Assembly (NCBI GenBank): GCA_017590115.1
Contig: JAGGNK010000002.1
Location: 17,231,264 to 17,295,263 of the forward strand
Length of the DNA: 64,000 nucleotides
Reading direction: 5' to 3'
Source of the DNA: Montifringilla adamsi
Taxonomy: Eukaryota > Chordata > Aves > Passeriformes > Passeridae
This document shows positions 12,456 to 25,037 of the stretch, in pieces. Each line of letters starts with the position of its first letter. Position 1 is the stretch's first letter. The notes below the pieces were generated by a model. That model searched no databases, was not told the DNA's origin, and was given only the letters and a program-made list of their open reading frames with translations. The translations under genes and the position numbers were made by a program.

Positions 12456-12845
12456 TGGTGTGGTTGTGTTTGAGGGTCCCCAGGACGAGGGGCAAGATGA
12501 GAATCTTTATGTTTCAGAAGGTTGATTTATTATATTATGATATTATATTATATTTAAAATGCTATACTAAAAGAAATAGAGAAATGATACAGACAGAAAG
12601 CTAGAAAGGAATGGAATGGAATGAATAACAAACTCATGACTGCTTAGAGAGTTGACACAGCTGGACCATGGCTGGTCATTAAGTAGAAACAACTGACATG
12701 GATTAATCAAAAATGCACCTGTTGGTAAACAACCTCCAGACCACATTGCACAGCCATCAGGTAGTTATTGTTTACATTTATTTTCTGAGGATTCTCAGCT
12801 AGAATAGGAGACAAATCCTAGCAAGGGATTTTCATAAAAATATCA
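12456..12845 (-). mobile_element. Solo LTR of an endogenous retrovirus (ERVL-like)
   Basis: Read on the minus strand the segment starts TGATATTTTTATGAAAATCC and ends in ...ACACAACCACACCA, giving TG...CA termini over about 390 bp. A polyadenylation signal AATAAA lies on the minus strand at 12526-12531, followed by a short R/U5-like stretch. Internal landmarks such as TAGAAACAAC, CACCTGTTGGTAAACAA and TTGTTTACA match an LTR type I recall as very abundant in passerine genomes. I see no internal retroviral sequence beside it, so it is a solo LTR. No clean target-site duplication is visible, so the ends are accurate only to a few bases. Confidence 0.8.
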
Positions 12846-15836
12846 TAGTAACACGTTAGCTCTTAGGTGTGGGGTTATGGAAACCTGTGGATGTGGGGAA
12901 GCATCCCAAGGAGAGGAAGGAGCTGGTTTGGGTGGAGGTGGAGGCAGGAGGAGGCCTGGCAGCATTGTTATCCAGCACACAGATGCAGCATGGCTGAACA
13001 GAGCTCTCGGGCCCTTTAATCTGTTTTTTGATCGTCTCTGAAATAGATCAAGGCAAAACCATCCCTTTCCTCTCTGACAAAGAGAACTGACCGGCTTCTC
13101 TGTGTTAAACATCCCCTCCTGCTCTGGAAACTGGGCTGAGGAATGTCACCTGCTTCCTGCCCTGCTCTGTGCTCAGCAGCAAGGGCCGACCTGGCAGAGC
13201 TGTGGGGCCAGCCCTGCCCTGCCCCACTCAAGGGCTGCAGGAACTGGGGCACGTCCCTCCTGAGCAGGGCAGATGGGATGGATCAAAGAAGCCACAGAGA
13301 AGCCCAAAAAGAACTGCTGAGGAAGAACTGAAATGTTTGCGCACCAGCTCACACGGCCTTTAAAACCAACCGGAGGAATGCTAAAAAATGGTGCCAGTGG
13401 TGAAAGTTGATATTATGAAAATCAATGGAGAGCTGGTATGAAAAAACAGTGGTGGCTGGAGTACATTCATCAAAGTCCTTGCACGCCCAAGAACAGATAG
13501 TGCCATGGTGTATATTAAAGATGGACTAGGGCATAAAAATAGAGCAGCACAAGAAAAAAATCGATTTGGATCAAAATCACTCTCGAAAAGAATGATAAAT
13601 AGTCATTGAGAGACTGCAGGGATTCTTTCTGTGCAGTCCAAAAGGTTACCTTAACCAATGATTGATATCTTGATAGTATTTATTACACACAGGCACAAAA
13701 CCCACCTGCAACTGTTTAATTTTCTCTCATTGGAGAGAAATGCTGCAGGCAGAAACAGGCACACATGTTCTGTGCCGAGAAAATTCTTGGGGTTCTTGAA
13801 CAAAAAGTCACCAGCCCCACACAGTGGAATATCACTGGAGTCAAAGGTTTGGTATCCAGGGAAGATATGAAAAGAGGGACAGAAAAATAACATTGCTGAT
13901 GATGGCATCCTGCTTGCTCATTTTAAATGTAATGAAGAGCAGAGAAAAGAGGGGCCATGATAACATGTCCAGTTCCAAAAGGGCACAAGAAAAGATAAGG
14001 AAATATTCTTTCAGTTTATTTGGTCTCTCTCTTCCTGCACTCACAGGTTCAATCCCTAAACTGCTTGAAACAAAGCTTTTGGAGAATGCAAAGCACAGCA
14101 TGACCTATAATGAGGGAGCAGACCTGTTATCCCAATGCTTTCTCTGGTTCTTCCCCCATTTTATGATCTGATCCCTAGCAGATTTGTATGCCCCTGCCAT
14201 ATGCATGCACAGGTATTCACTTTAGTACCTAAAAATAATTCCTGTTGCATCCATTGACTTATGGATGCTAAACCCAAAACCTGAAACAGCTTAAAATTCA
14301 TCAAGTTAAGAGCAGTAGCAGTGATACAGGGCATAAATCCATATTTTGACATCCTGGAGACACCGTTAAGCTTTTTGTTATCTTATTAAATTGTATCAGG
14401 CTTGCCTTGCAAAGAGTACAACCAGGATTGATAAATGCTTGGCTTCAGCTACACTCTCCCATTTATTTTCACTCTGTCAGACTTAATCCATAACTGCTGC
14501 TCAAAGGCAATGGGCAGGAGATGAGGGTGCATCTTGACTCAGCTGGTAGCTGGCTACTGGCAGCCAAAAGCTACAAGAATTTGTTATTGGTATTATTATT
14601 ATTCAGACTGCATCTTGACACCATTTAATTCCACTTCTTTTTATAATCTATTCCCTGAGGATAAACAATTTATAATCACGTTATTTAATTAGTTTTTATT
14701 TAGTGTCAATTTGCTTAATCTCATTGACCAGAAAGCATGGATTATTATGGAAAGAGAAAAAAACCCCAACCCTTAAAACAAACCCCAACCGCAGCATCTG
14801 AAAAATACATGTGAGACATAAATGGAAAACTCTGATTGCTGGAGTTAATACAAAAGTCAGCTTTTACTCAAGCTGAAAGTCATACAGATATTCCTACCCC
14901 ATGACCATGGACAAGTTTGATTTATTCTGAATATTTTAAGTGATGGAGGGGGTCTCTCACTGGGTCTCACCTCAGATCAGTCTGACTGGAAATTTTTTTA
15001 TTTCTATCTGATATTTAATGCTAGGGACAGGAACAAATAAAGAAAGCTCATTTCCTCATGACATGTTCACCACCCCAAAAAAATGCATTTTCCTTCGTCT
15101 AAGGTCTCATTTTGGATCTAAAAATGGCTGAAAAATTACATCCAAACACACTTCCTTCAGTAAGCCGCCAGGCAGATGTAAATAAAACAACCAAACATGG
15201 ATTTTGAGCATCAGTTCTTCCCAGAGAGCAGTGATATAAACTCCCTGTCACTGGAGAGCTTTTAGATTAGATTAGACCAGTCTCTTGATAACCAACTCAA
15301 AATCAGTGGCAGCCAGAGAGAATCCCCTTTGGAAGCTCAGCTGTAGAGGAGAGGGGAGGAGAGCTGTGAGAGCCAAGAGCTTCCACTTTCTCATCAAAAT
15401 CACACCAAGTGGCACCAAGGCATCCAAGCAGGAGGCAGAAAGAGAATCTGGCCTGCCTGAGAGAAAGTAAGGTGTGTTCTGGGAATATTCAGTCAGTTCC
15501 TGAATGATTCATGGCTAGGAAAACAAAAGAAATCAAACCAGACAGAATTTGTCAGTTTACTTCCAAATTATTTCCGTCAGTGGATTGCTCTAACTCTGTC
15601 AGCACTGAATGTGGCACAAGTGCTGTGCTCAAGCTTCAGAGTAAATATTTAAAAACTTTATTCAAAGCAGAAAGATTGCTGATTCTAACAGACTTACCAC
15701 TGCTTTGGTGGTGAGGGATGAGTTGGACTGACTTGCTGTGCCTCTGCAGGAAAACACCCCTGGTGGAAAGGACTTCGAAAACAAAGGGTAAAGGGGAAAA
15801 AGAATGATTAACACAGACTGCAGAGGGAAAGAATCC
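12846..15836. other. No gene or repeat recognised
   Basis: AT-rich DNA with a GC-richer patch at 12880-13330. The part at 13380-13610 has an open run of about 45 codons containing AMVYIKDGLGHK, but it lacks splice-site or domain support. A short ATT microsatellite lies near 14587-14603. I see no gene. Confidence 0.4.
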
Positions 15837-15891
15837 ATTATTATTATTATTAATAATAAATTATTATTATTGTTATTATCATCATCATCAC
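15837..15891. repeat. ATT/ATC microsatellite
   Basis: Compound trinucleotide repeat: (ATT)n, an AATAATAAA interruption, (ATT)n again with one GTT, then ATC repeats ending before CTGAG. Confidence 0.95.
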
Positions 15892-18800
15892 TGAGTAGTA
15901 CAGAAACAAAATGTCCCTGCAGACCATGCTGAGGGTTTGTGTCATCCAGGCAGGTCTGTCACCAGACAGGGATGAGCTGCACTGCTGGAGTCCCCATGGA
16001 TAATTGTGTGTGAGCACTTCTGTTCCAAAACCTCTGTACTGGGACTTTAAACCAGGTAATAAAAGTCCATGACAATACCTGGCAGGGACACTTGATAGCA
16101 ACGTTTTAAATTTTATGAGAAATTCCCATTTTCATAGAGAATGCAGTCACAGTTGCCATCCAAGCTTTGCTTTTTTAGGGAACCTGACAGCTTTTATAGT
16201 CCTGAAAAGTTCTAAAGGTCAGCTGCTCTCCTGTCCCTCGCCCCTAATTTGGGCAAAGATCTGATGAGGCTGTTTTCCACTGTTCTGCACTGAGCTTTGC
16301 ATGGGCTGGGATAGCTCAGCACTCTGTCAGCTCTGCCACCTGTATTCGCTCCTTTTAGGTAACACAAGATCAATGGCTCTAATATAACATTTTATCTTAT
16401 TCCTGCTTTTAACACATCTTGCTGCAAAAGTGCTCCATGGGGGGGAACTGTGTCACTGTGGCTGGATCATAATTTTCCAGCTGCTGCACTGCAAGGGGAG
16501 GAACACTCAATGCCACAGAGCCCATTGCACTGTTTCAGCAGGTTTATTTATTCACAGGGCTTGTTTATTACCTAGACACGTTAAAAGTGAAAATAAAACA
16601 AAATAAGTGTTTCTGGATGTTCCTATTCATCATCAGAATCCGTCTGAATTGAAAAGATGCCACTGAATCAAGAAACTATTTCCTTTATCCCTCGAGTTTT
16701 TGAGAAAATCTTATTAACAGAATCTCAATCACTCCCTTGATTTGGGATATAAAAAAACCTATGCTGATTCCTTAGCAATTTGAATTAATCAAATACAGTG
16801 TATTGTGCATATGCAGATAGCTTCCTTCACCTGCAAGCTGCCAAAAGGTCTCAGAGTTCTCTATAAAAGTGCTGCTTAATCTGCTCCCAACTGCCAGTGC
16901 TGTGTTTTATACCAGTTTCCACAACAAAATGAACAGAGTGATGCACCCCCTTGTCACCCCCTTGTCACCTGTGAGGGGGCTGCTGGTGGCTGTCACTCAC
17001 TCACCACACAGCCCCTGCAAACAAAAAGCCTTGCACAGGAACAAGCTCCAGCTGAAGAAGATGTTTGTACTTTTTCACAGTCTTTGTTAAAACGTTCTGC
17101 CTGTGAGTACCGGCCAGGAGGGATCCAGCACCAGCAGGGCTGACAAAGTCCATGCCTGGTTCAGATTTCAGCAAAAATCCCACGTGTTCCTTATCTTCAC
17201 TTAAATAAGGCATTCAACCATGCTGATTTAGGAGCAGTTTTGACCTGCTTAAATTACCCTCTCTCTAACCAGCTGATACTTAAGCTACAAATTACCCTGG
17301 GAGCAGAAGAGCAGTCGTGATCCTGAGGATTTGTTGTGCAAAAGGCTGAATGACCCACTTACACAGACAGAAAAAAAATGGAGACAAAACTGAAGGAATT
17401 CTGTTGTGTGTCAGGAATATTGACCCCCACAAAACACAGTTCTCCTCCTCACACTTACTTTTCCATCAGCATAGTTATAGGAGAACCATTCTGAGGACTG
17501 CACCAATTGATAACCACTCTTTAATTCCATTTCAAAAGTTGGTGACACACCAGGGAAATGGAGCAGAGGATGAAGGAGTGGCAGCTCTGAGCTGGGAGCA
17601 GTGCAGCAATGGGAAGATCCATTCCCTGTCTGTGCTCATTTGTTGAGACAGAATGGTGAAAAGAGTCCAAAACTAAGTATTCACATTCATTACCAGGCAA
17701 AAGAAGGGGGAAAATAATTTTCTCTTTACTTCTTTTGATTTCAGGAGTGATTAGGTTCACTTGCATCTCTTAAATTGCTCAGTAAGTGTTCTATCTCCCT
17801 CCTTACAATAAAAAGGATAATATATTTCATTGTAGCATTTTCACTCAAACAGATTGGCATCATAAAGAACCAGGAAGAGGGGGGCAAGGTGGTATTCTGA
17901 GGGCATTAGGATGTTTTAAGGGTTGTTTCACTTTCTGTCTAAAAGCTCTCCATCACCCCTCTTCACAACCTGTAAATAAGAGAGCTGTTTCCCCTGAAAA
18001 ACAGCATTAGTGGTCATTTTAGGGATTTTTTTTTTTCAGGATCTCTGCTGAACTACTGCACACAATTCATCAGGACATTCTTCAGTAGCATCAGCCTGAG
18101 TTAAATCTCACTGCAGACCCCAGCATTTTGTCACAACGTAAAATGAATTATCATGGCAACAATGATTTGGAAGGTTCAAAGTATAAATTTTACTTCCAAG
18201 GAGCCATTTTATCCTGCCATCAATTCATCACCCATTTCCCTGACTCAGGTGCCAAGCCTAGAAAAGCAGTGTGTAATTTGGAATAGATCAATAACCATCG
18301 TCCCTGTTATTAATATCAGAAATTAGTATTATTGTGGGCATAAGGGCAATATCTGAGCCTCAAGGATGCCTCCACTCAGCTGTCAGCACTGCCAATCAAG
18401 GGTGGCATCCAAAATTCCAAATTACATCAGATTAAATGGGCCCTCACATTGCAGCACTGTCGTTTTTAAAGTTATGCAACTGCACCAATTTTACAGTGCA
18501 TGGTAAAGGTCAACAGATAAAATATTTGGAACTTTTACTCATGAATATATTTAATTTGCTCCTGCGAGTGATTTCGATTACATTTCACAAAATACATAGC
18601 TGCTCCTCGTTTTGCAATTAAAGATTTCTAATAATGCAGTCGAACCTTCTTAATCATTGCTCATTCTAGCATAAAGCAAAGCTTGCTGTGTTTAAAGAGA
18701 ACCAAGTCATCTTAGCAGCGTCCCTTTTTGTTCCTTTTTATTTTATGAGATTAGAATACTTAATAACCTTTGCCATATCTGGCTGCAGTGCAAGTGTGAA

Positions 18801-20214
18801 GAAGAGTAAAACTCACACAGTGGATTATATGGCTGGGACAAAACTCACCTCTGTAATTAGGTTTGGTTCTGTTGCTTAGGTTTGCAGAAAAAGTCAAAAT
18901 TAATGGTTCTTTGCCTAAGATTCCCCTGCAGAGTCACATACAGTAATTAAGCATGCTCACAGACAGGCACATCATATGAATATTTGCCAAAACCATTGAT
19001 TTTTTTTTTCCCTTGCTAAGACCCCATCATTTTTGAGGAAAACAAATAGAAATACTCCGTGCCTAAACAGTCATCATTTTAATTGCCAATAATGAAGACA
19101 CTAAAATAGTCTTGGAACACTCACAGATCCTGACACTCATTCTTATACAAACTCAAACTGGTCTCAGATATTTAAAGTCCAGAGCTGGTGCTGCAGAACA
19201 GCCTTGGGGCTGACCAGAGAGAATTTACAGACCCCCCCCCGCCAAAATCCCCAAAATTGAGCACAGAGTTCCTTTAAAGAGAAGCTTCATTTTCATTAAA
19301 AAGAAAAATGTGTTCAGGCAGGTTGATGGAGAAATGAACCAATTTGAATGTATTGAAGTTCCTCGCCGTGCTACAGTGCTTTTTAAATGGTGTCTAAACA
19401 GTTGGTCACAGATTTATTTATGTTTCCGTGTAAAGAAAGAAAATATTGTCATTTCCTATATGGGAAACAGTTTCCCTAATTATTTGGCTCCTTCTTCTAC
19501 TACATAAACAGCAATTTGTACCCCTCTCCTTCAACTGGCTGCAATTAACAGCTACATTGCAATAAGCAGATTATGTTAATTAAAAACTCAAAACTATGTA
19601 AACAATGGGAAAGCTGACTAGCCATTTTCTATTTTTGCCAACTGGGAGGAACACAAGAGAAATTAGCACCAAGCTTAATTTTGCTGTTTATAATTCTACA
19701 TATTTGTAACAAATTACAGCATTTTAAAAGTATTTTTCAACAATTAACTGTATTTCTCCACACTATTTGAACCACATTCCACTTGACAAGTTTACATCTG
19801 TACAAACTGGGAGGGGTAAATAGTGTAAAAAAAAAATAAATCTAAAAAGATGTTAGGGGAACAGATTTGCACACATCATCACCAAAGTGGAATATTAAAC
19901 ACAAGTTTCCTACCATGCCTGAGCCACACTCTCAAAAAGTCATAGCTAAGGACAAAAGTGTAACTTAGTTCTGCTTCTCTGGCAAAAATGAGCAAACTCC
20001 AGGAATAAACATTACCCAGCTGACGCCAGTAAATTGTGAATTTTTCCCATGTTGCCGCAGTTTCGCAGAATTTCGGGTTTGTCCTTCCCTTTCCAGACGA
20101 GGATTGCTTAAGGACAATGGGAGTCAAAGGTGGAACTGTGAAATATTTGTGTTCCCAGTGCTCCTTTCTGACCATGGAATTGTATTTAATGGGCAACTCT
20201 TGGGCTTTCTGTCC
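15892..20214. other. No gene or repeat recognised
   Basis: AT-rich non-coding DNA. A small direct repeat, CACCCCCTTGT twice, lies near 16945-16970, and a C8 run lies near 19232. Open frames do not exceed 152 codons and none has a recognisable domain. Confidence 0.45.
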
Positions 20215-20271
20215 AGGAGCTGGACTTTGATGATCCTTGTAGATCCCTTCCAACTCAGGATGTTCTAGGAT
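20215..20271 (+). mobile_element. CR1 LINE 3' tail, short fragment
   Basis: GGAGCTGGACTTTGATGATC is followed by CTTGTAGATCCCTTCCAACTC and AGGATGTTCTAGGATA. This is the CR1 terminal block in forward orientation with decayed terminal octamers. Only the last 57 bp or so is recognisable. The upstream sequence shows no CR1 coding frame. Confidence 0.85.
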
Positions 20272-20297
20272 ACCTCTCCTTACCCCACACTGGGGGG

Positions 20298-20545
20298 ATG
20301 CCACCACCAAGGGAAACAGAACAGAGAGGCTGTGCAAAGAGAGATTTATTGATTGGGAACTTGCCCTTGACCAGACTTTGGGGAAAAAAGAACAAAAAAA
20401 AAGGGCTGTAGCCCTGCTTCGATTTCATGCAGGAAATACTCCAAGTGCATGAGCGAGAGAGCTCATTTCCTTCCCCTGGTCTGCATGGCTGGAGATTGCA
20501 CATTGACCACAAAGAGGAGAGCACCAGGGTGGGGAATGGTCATGG
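20298..20545 (-). mobile_element. Possible LTR remnant (weak)
   Basis: On the minus strand, CAATCAATAAATCTCTCTTTG gives an AATAAA signal at about 20347-20352. About 50 bp later the sequence reaches GGTGGTGGCA, a possible CA end. The polyadenylation signal followed by a short pyrimidine-rich stretch and CA resembles the R/U5 end of an LTR. The other end is not defined, no target-site duplication was found and I do not recall this family. It may be a chance resemblance. Confidence 0.25.
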
Positions 20546-21808
20546 CTTCAGCTGAGATGTTGGACTGTTTCCAGATTTTTGGGTTGGTTTTTTTTTTCGA
20601 AGACTGGGTAGAGAAAGAAGATGACAGCACACGGAAAAGCTGGGACCAGAATTTCAGAGTGGCCGATCTAAAAATGCCAGTTCAGTGCATGGTTTCAATT
20701 ACAGCCCTGAACCAAGCTGCTTTAGAAAATGGGAACGGTCTCAGGGGATGTGAAAGTTGCTGATGGATGCATTATTCACAGCCCCTTAGGAGGCCACAAA
20801 TGCTCAGTGCACAGCAGCAGACAGCAGCAGCAGGGGAAGCTGAGGAGGGCAGGCATTTAGAAGCACTCTCCACATCGTTAGGGTCTGCACCTCCTGTCCT
20901 CCGGTAGTTTACAGAGAGGGAGAGTACTGGGGAGTTTCATGTATATTATGTTAGAAAAGGCATTTCCTGTGTTTTAAGGGCAGCTCTGATTTCCCATCTC
21001 TGCTCCCCGCAGAGCTCACGGCCGGTGGGAGGGCTACTCGAAATAAAAGTGCTGTTGATCATTTCACTTTTTGTGTTTCCACTGTTTTCCTTTTGGAGAC
21101 ATGAACTTTAAATGAGCTGCTGTAAAAGCTTCTTGGGGTCAAAATAGAGGAAATCACATCCACCACAGAGACAGGCACTGCAAAAAACCCTAAATATGAC
21201 CATTATGTTCAACTCAGCAGTCTTTTCCTGTTGGTAGGGTTTCAATACAAGCTTAGCATCAAGCCAGGCTGTCAACACCAATGAAATCTATTTCTGTGAC
21301 ATTGAAAGAGCTCCTGACAAAAGTCAATCAGTTTAGGGAACGTGTTTTGTTGATTTTTTTATTTTTTTTTTTAATAGCACCTGAAAACAAGACAGGAGAA
21401 GAGTTGGGTTTTAACAGAATTGCTGCTTTTTCTTAGTTCCAAAGAGGTGAGGAATATGTACTAAGTAAACCCATTTATTCTACAAGCAGCACATGTAGTG
21501 TTTGATGGTAACAGCTGCATTTCAGTCTGGCCATTTTCACAGAGTCTTGTTTCTTAGCAGAGTTAACCCTTTTGCCTTTTCAGAATAAATGTCTTTTATT
21601 CTGGAATTACTGGAAGGATTTAGATCTTGTTGTGACTCTGTTTCTGGGTGAATGTAGAGCAGCCCTTGGGCTCCTGGGTTAAACAACTTCAGTTTTCATA
21701 CTAGAGAAGGAAGAGTAATCCAGATCCTGTCACTGAGTCCGGGACTTGAGGCCACAGCTCTTTTCAAGCTCAGTAAGAATTCACTTTCTGAAGCCTCTTC
21801 ACCTCAGA

Positions 21809-21812
<4 letters not shown>
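20546..21812. other. No gene or repeat recognised
   Basis: Contains a short CAG-rich patch (20812-20835) and the sequence CGAAATAAAAGTGCTG near 21039, which has an AATAAA but no gene context. A T-rich run lies near 21353-21373. No gene is visible. Confidence 0.4.
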
Positions 21813-21839
<27 letters not shown>

Positions 21840-21840
21840 A
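21813..21840. repeat. GAT microsatellite
   Basis: About nine uninterrupted GAT units. A minus-strand frame reads it as a run of serines, which is an artefact. Confidence 0.95.
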
Positions 21841-24800
21841 TAATCATGACCATTAATATTACTAAGAATCTGTGCATAAAGCCAAATGGTAGACCATGGC
21901 AATATTGCAGTGTCAGACAACAGCTGTGATGGGGATTTTTTGTTTTCTTATTAAAACACAGCACAGGGAATTATATTGAAATATCTTAAAAGGTGATTTC
22001 AGAGTGAGGCACATAAAAGTTAGAGACAAAACAACACTGTCCATATTTCATTGTCTCTGTGCATGGGAGTTTTTGCTGCATTAAATCATCTTCCATTGCT
22101 CTTCGACTCTGTGCCCAGAGTGAGATTCCTGCTCAGCTGAAACCCAGCCAGCAGCTCCTGCTGCCCAGCCCCTGAGACACCCTCAGAGCATTCCAGGGGC
22201 TCCTCAGGGAGTGCAATGGGATTTCCCATTTGTGAGAAAGATCTCGTTGTTTTTAAGATTTGGGGTAAGGAAGGGCTGGCAGAGAACCACAACCATGGCT
22301 GTTTTCCTGCCACTCCCATCCCCTGCCCCACCAGGGGTGATGAAGAAATCCAGGCAGATTTTCAAAGCTCACCTTCAACGTGACAGCCCTGAGTGACCAG
22401 AATTTTGAGCTGACAAGGACATAAACTCTTGTAAGTGAAGTGTGTTATTGATTTGTATGCAGCTACAGTGCAGAGATCAGGGGAAGTTCAAGGCTATACA
22501 CTGTCGTTAAATTCCTCTCAGATTAGGGGAAAAAAAAATCTAATTACTTTCATTGAGGTACACAAAATGAAAAATCTATTTTAGTATTTTGAATTTAAAA
22601 TTGATCAATTCCTTTGTGCCATTTACCTCTTGAACTGATGGAGGCTTTGATACATTGTGTAAAGAACAATTATATTTTAGAATAAATTAAAAGCAAACAT
22701 ACTGTTTGTAAAACTGAACCTTGGATGTTCTCTTCTTGTGGGTATTTTAAAACAAATAAAATCAGGATCATGACTCAAAAGGATGCACAAATTAAGAAAA
22801 AAGAGTATTTAAAATGCTCTCATTACTTTTAATACTGATGACCCAGGAGTGATTCACCCTCAGAGGAATCATCCCTCGTTTTATCTTCAGTAATTTTCAG
22901 GCTGAGTCCAAGGTTCTCTGCAGCCCTAGGAAGGCCTGAATATTCTGATGGCTCATTTTTGCTCTGCTCATTGGTATTAGTATTTCATCCACCACTTGCC
23001 TTGCAATCAATGCTTTAAAAAATATGCATTCCAAGAAGTTCATAGAAATGAACTCATTCCACTCGATTTTCAGAGTCTTAGGCCCATTTAAAATAATCTC
23101 ATCTGCTTGATACAAATAAGCCTTGTTTAGCCCTTCCCTTCCCCCAGCTTGATTCAGCTTTTCCCCATTGTTGTGGCAGACCTTTCAGAGGGTGTTTGAT
23201 CAGAAATCCTTCCTGCCTGATGTCCTGTGCCAGTGACTGACAGGAGTCCTTTGTGAGCAAGCATTTAAGTAATGATGTAGGGACTCGTTAGGGAGCTGCT
23301 GTGTCAAGAAGAGAAATGAACAATAAATTGGAATAAAATGGAATTGCATTTGAAACGTGGCTGGAGGATTTTGCATTTGTGAGGACAAAGGACATTTGAC
23401 AATCTGAGTCATCTTGCAGCTTTGCCTGCAGCAAATGTCAAATTAGTTCTTAATGCTACAGGCAAAGGGATTGAGTCACAGCATTGCTTAAAGTTAAGAG
23501 GCTCGTCAGTAAATCACTGGCAATATTAATAATTATGAGCTACACATTAATATAGCAAAAAACACTCTGACTATTATGCTTACAACAGAAAGCCAAGAGG
23601 TGAACATAATTTTGCTTCCAGATCTCTGTGCTTTCTCCCAGTAACTATAGCTTTAAATTGGGGTAGGCAGAGCAAAAAGAAGAGAATAGATTCAAGATTT
23701 TCTAAACAACATATCCTCACAACCATGCCATAGGAAGAAAATCAAGCCCTAAATCTGGATTTAGCAAAGCATAAAAGTGAGGTGAGGAAGAGAAGTGCTT
23801 ACCTGCATATAAATTCAAGGTTCATGTGCTTGTCTGTCATCCCTAAACTTAGACCAGCAGGGTCCTGCAGTGTCCTCCTCCTGCCAGGCACCTCTGGCTC
23901 CATCCCTTCCCTGCAGCAGCTGCAAGAGGTGCAAAACTTGGCTCAGGTAACTCAGGGAGGTCGTGTCCATGCTGGGGATGGGGAAGGGCTGTGTCACACC
24001 CACCAATTCCAGTCCACTCTAGGAGAAAAACATCAGTTTTCTGTTATTTGTGTTGCAGAGCGATATTGTCTCTCCAATTTCCTCACACACGTAAGGAACT
24101 CTCAGAGTGTTGCACGGTTCTGATGCCAGAGAGCCTGAAGTTGTTTCACAAAGCTCAGTCCCTTAGGAGGATTTGGGTCAGAGGGTGCCCTGGTGTTAGA
24201 AAGGCTCACAGAGAATCACTGCATTTGAGCTGTTTTGAAAAATACAGTGTATTTCCAGGCCAGCACTTTCACAATCCTTTCATGCATCATTTTTGTAGAG
24301 TGGCTTTAATGACAAGGAAAGCCCGCCCATGTTTTATTTGTAAGATTGGAGATAAGACTGAACTTAGGATGATCAGTGTAATTCCACCCCTTTGAAAATC
24401 CCCGTGGGTCTGGCTCGATATTCTCCACGACATTAAGAGAAATCCATTGTGCCAGGCTCTCCACCACTTTTCAAAGACACAACCGCACAATTCTACCATT
24501 TTGCGGCATGAAAGGGGTCAGAGGGGAACAGAATTAGAGATGTTGTGGGAATGGCCTGAGGCAGGGCTGCATTGACAGCTGATAATGCCACTCCAGGACA
24601 GCTTTCCTCACAAGCTGCACGGGTCTCTCCCGCAGCAGGCTCTGCCCTTTCAAGTGCTTGCACACTCTAATGAAGTCCCGTTGCACTGACAAAAGAAGGA
24701 TGATGAGTACATTCACCACCTGAAGAGTCTCTTAAAAGCGACACCAGAGAAAGAAATTTCCCCAGCTCTGCAAACACTGCGCTAATGAAACTTCGAGTGG

Positions 24801-24891
24801 GATTGGTTGGTCAAAATTCATCAAAAAAAAAACCCAAAAAACCAAAACCCTGAAAGCCAAAACCATAAAAACTCAGAAACAAGCAGAGAAA
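21841..24891. other. No gene or repeat recognised
   Basis: Mixed AT-rich DNA with GC-richer patches near 22090-22400 and 23860-24000. The longest open frame (134 codons, plus strand, 23991-24395) has no recognisable domain. An A9 run with C-rich interruptions lies at 24821-24850, just before the 48-bp repeat. Confidence 0.45.
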
Positions 24892-25037
24892 TTAATTATG
24901 ATGGGGAATCTCACTGATGCATATTTTTACAGGACTATTTTAATTATGATGGGGAATTGCACTGATGCATATTTTTACAGGACTATTTTAATTATGATGG
25001 GGAATTGCACTGATGCATATTTTTACAGGACTATTTT
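24892..25037. repeat. Three-copy 48-bp tandem repeat
   Basis: ATGATGGGG occurs at 24898, 24946 and 24994. The three 48-bp units are almost identical; the visible change is TCTC in the first against TTGC in the other two. Since 48 is a multiple of 3, the plus strand reads as three 16-residue copies in one frame. Each unit ends with ATTTTTACAGGACTATTTT, which looks like a splice-acceptor tract. The high identity suggests a recent expansion. Confidence 0.97.

Noticed and set aside
13380..13610. Possible exon or retrocopy with an open run of about 45 codons
   Set aside because: No protein family recognised. Other frames are interrupted, and there are no clear splice sites or poly-A tail.
14040..14060. 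GGTTCAATCC as a polymerase III B box
   Set aside because: No matching A box upstream and no tRNA fold.
16305..16365. tRNA-like start (GGGATAGCTCAGC) as a tRNA or tRNA-derived SINE
   Set aside because: It has an A-box-like stretch but no B box (GGTTCRANNCC) at the right distance and no cloverleaf that I can draw.
19879..20337. 152-codon minus-strand open frame
   Set aside because: It runs antisense through a CR1 tail (20215-20271) and shows no domain.
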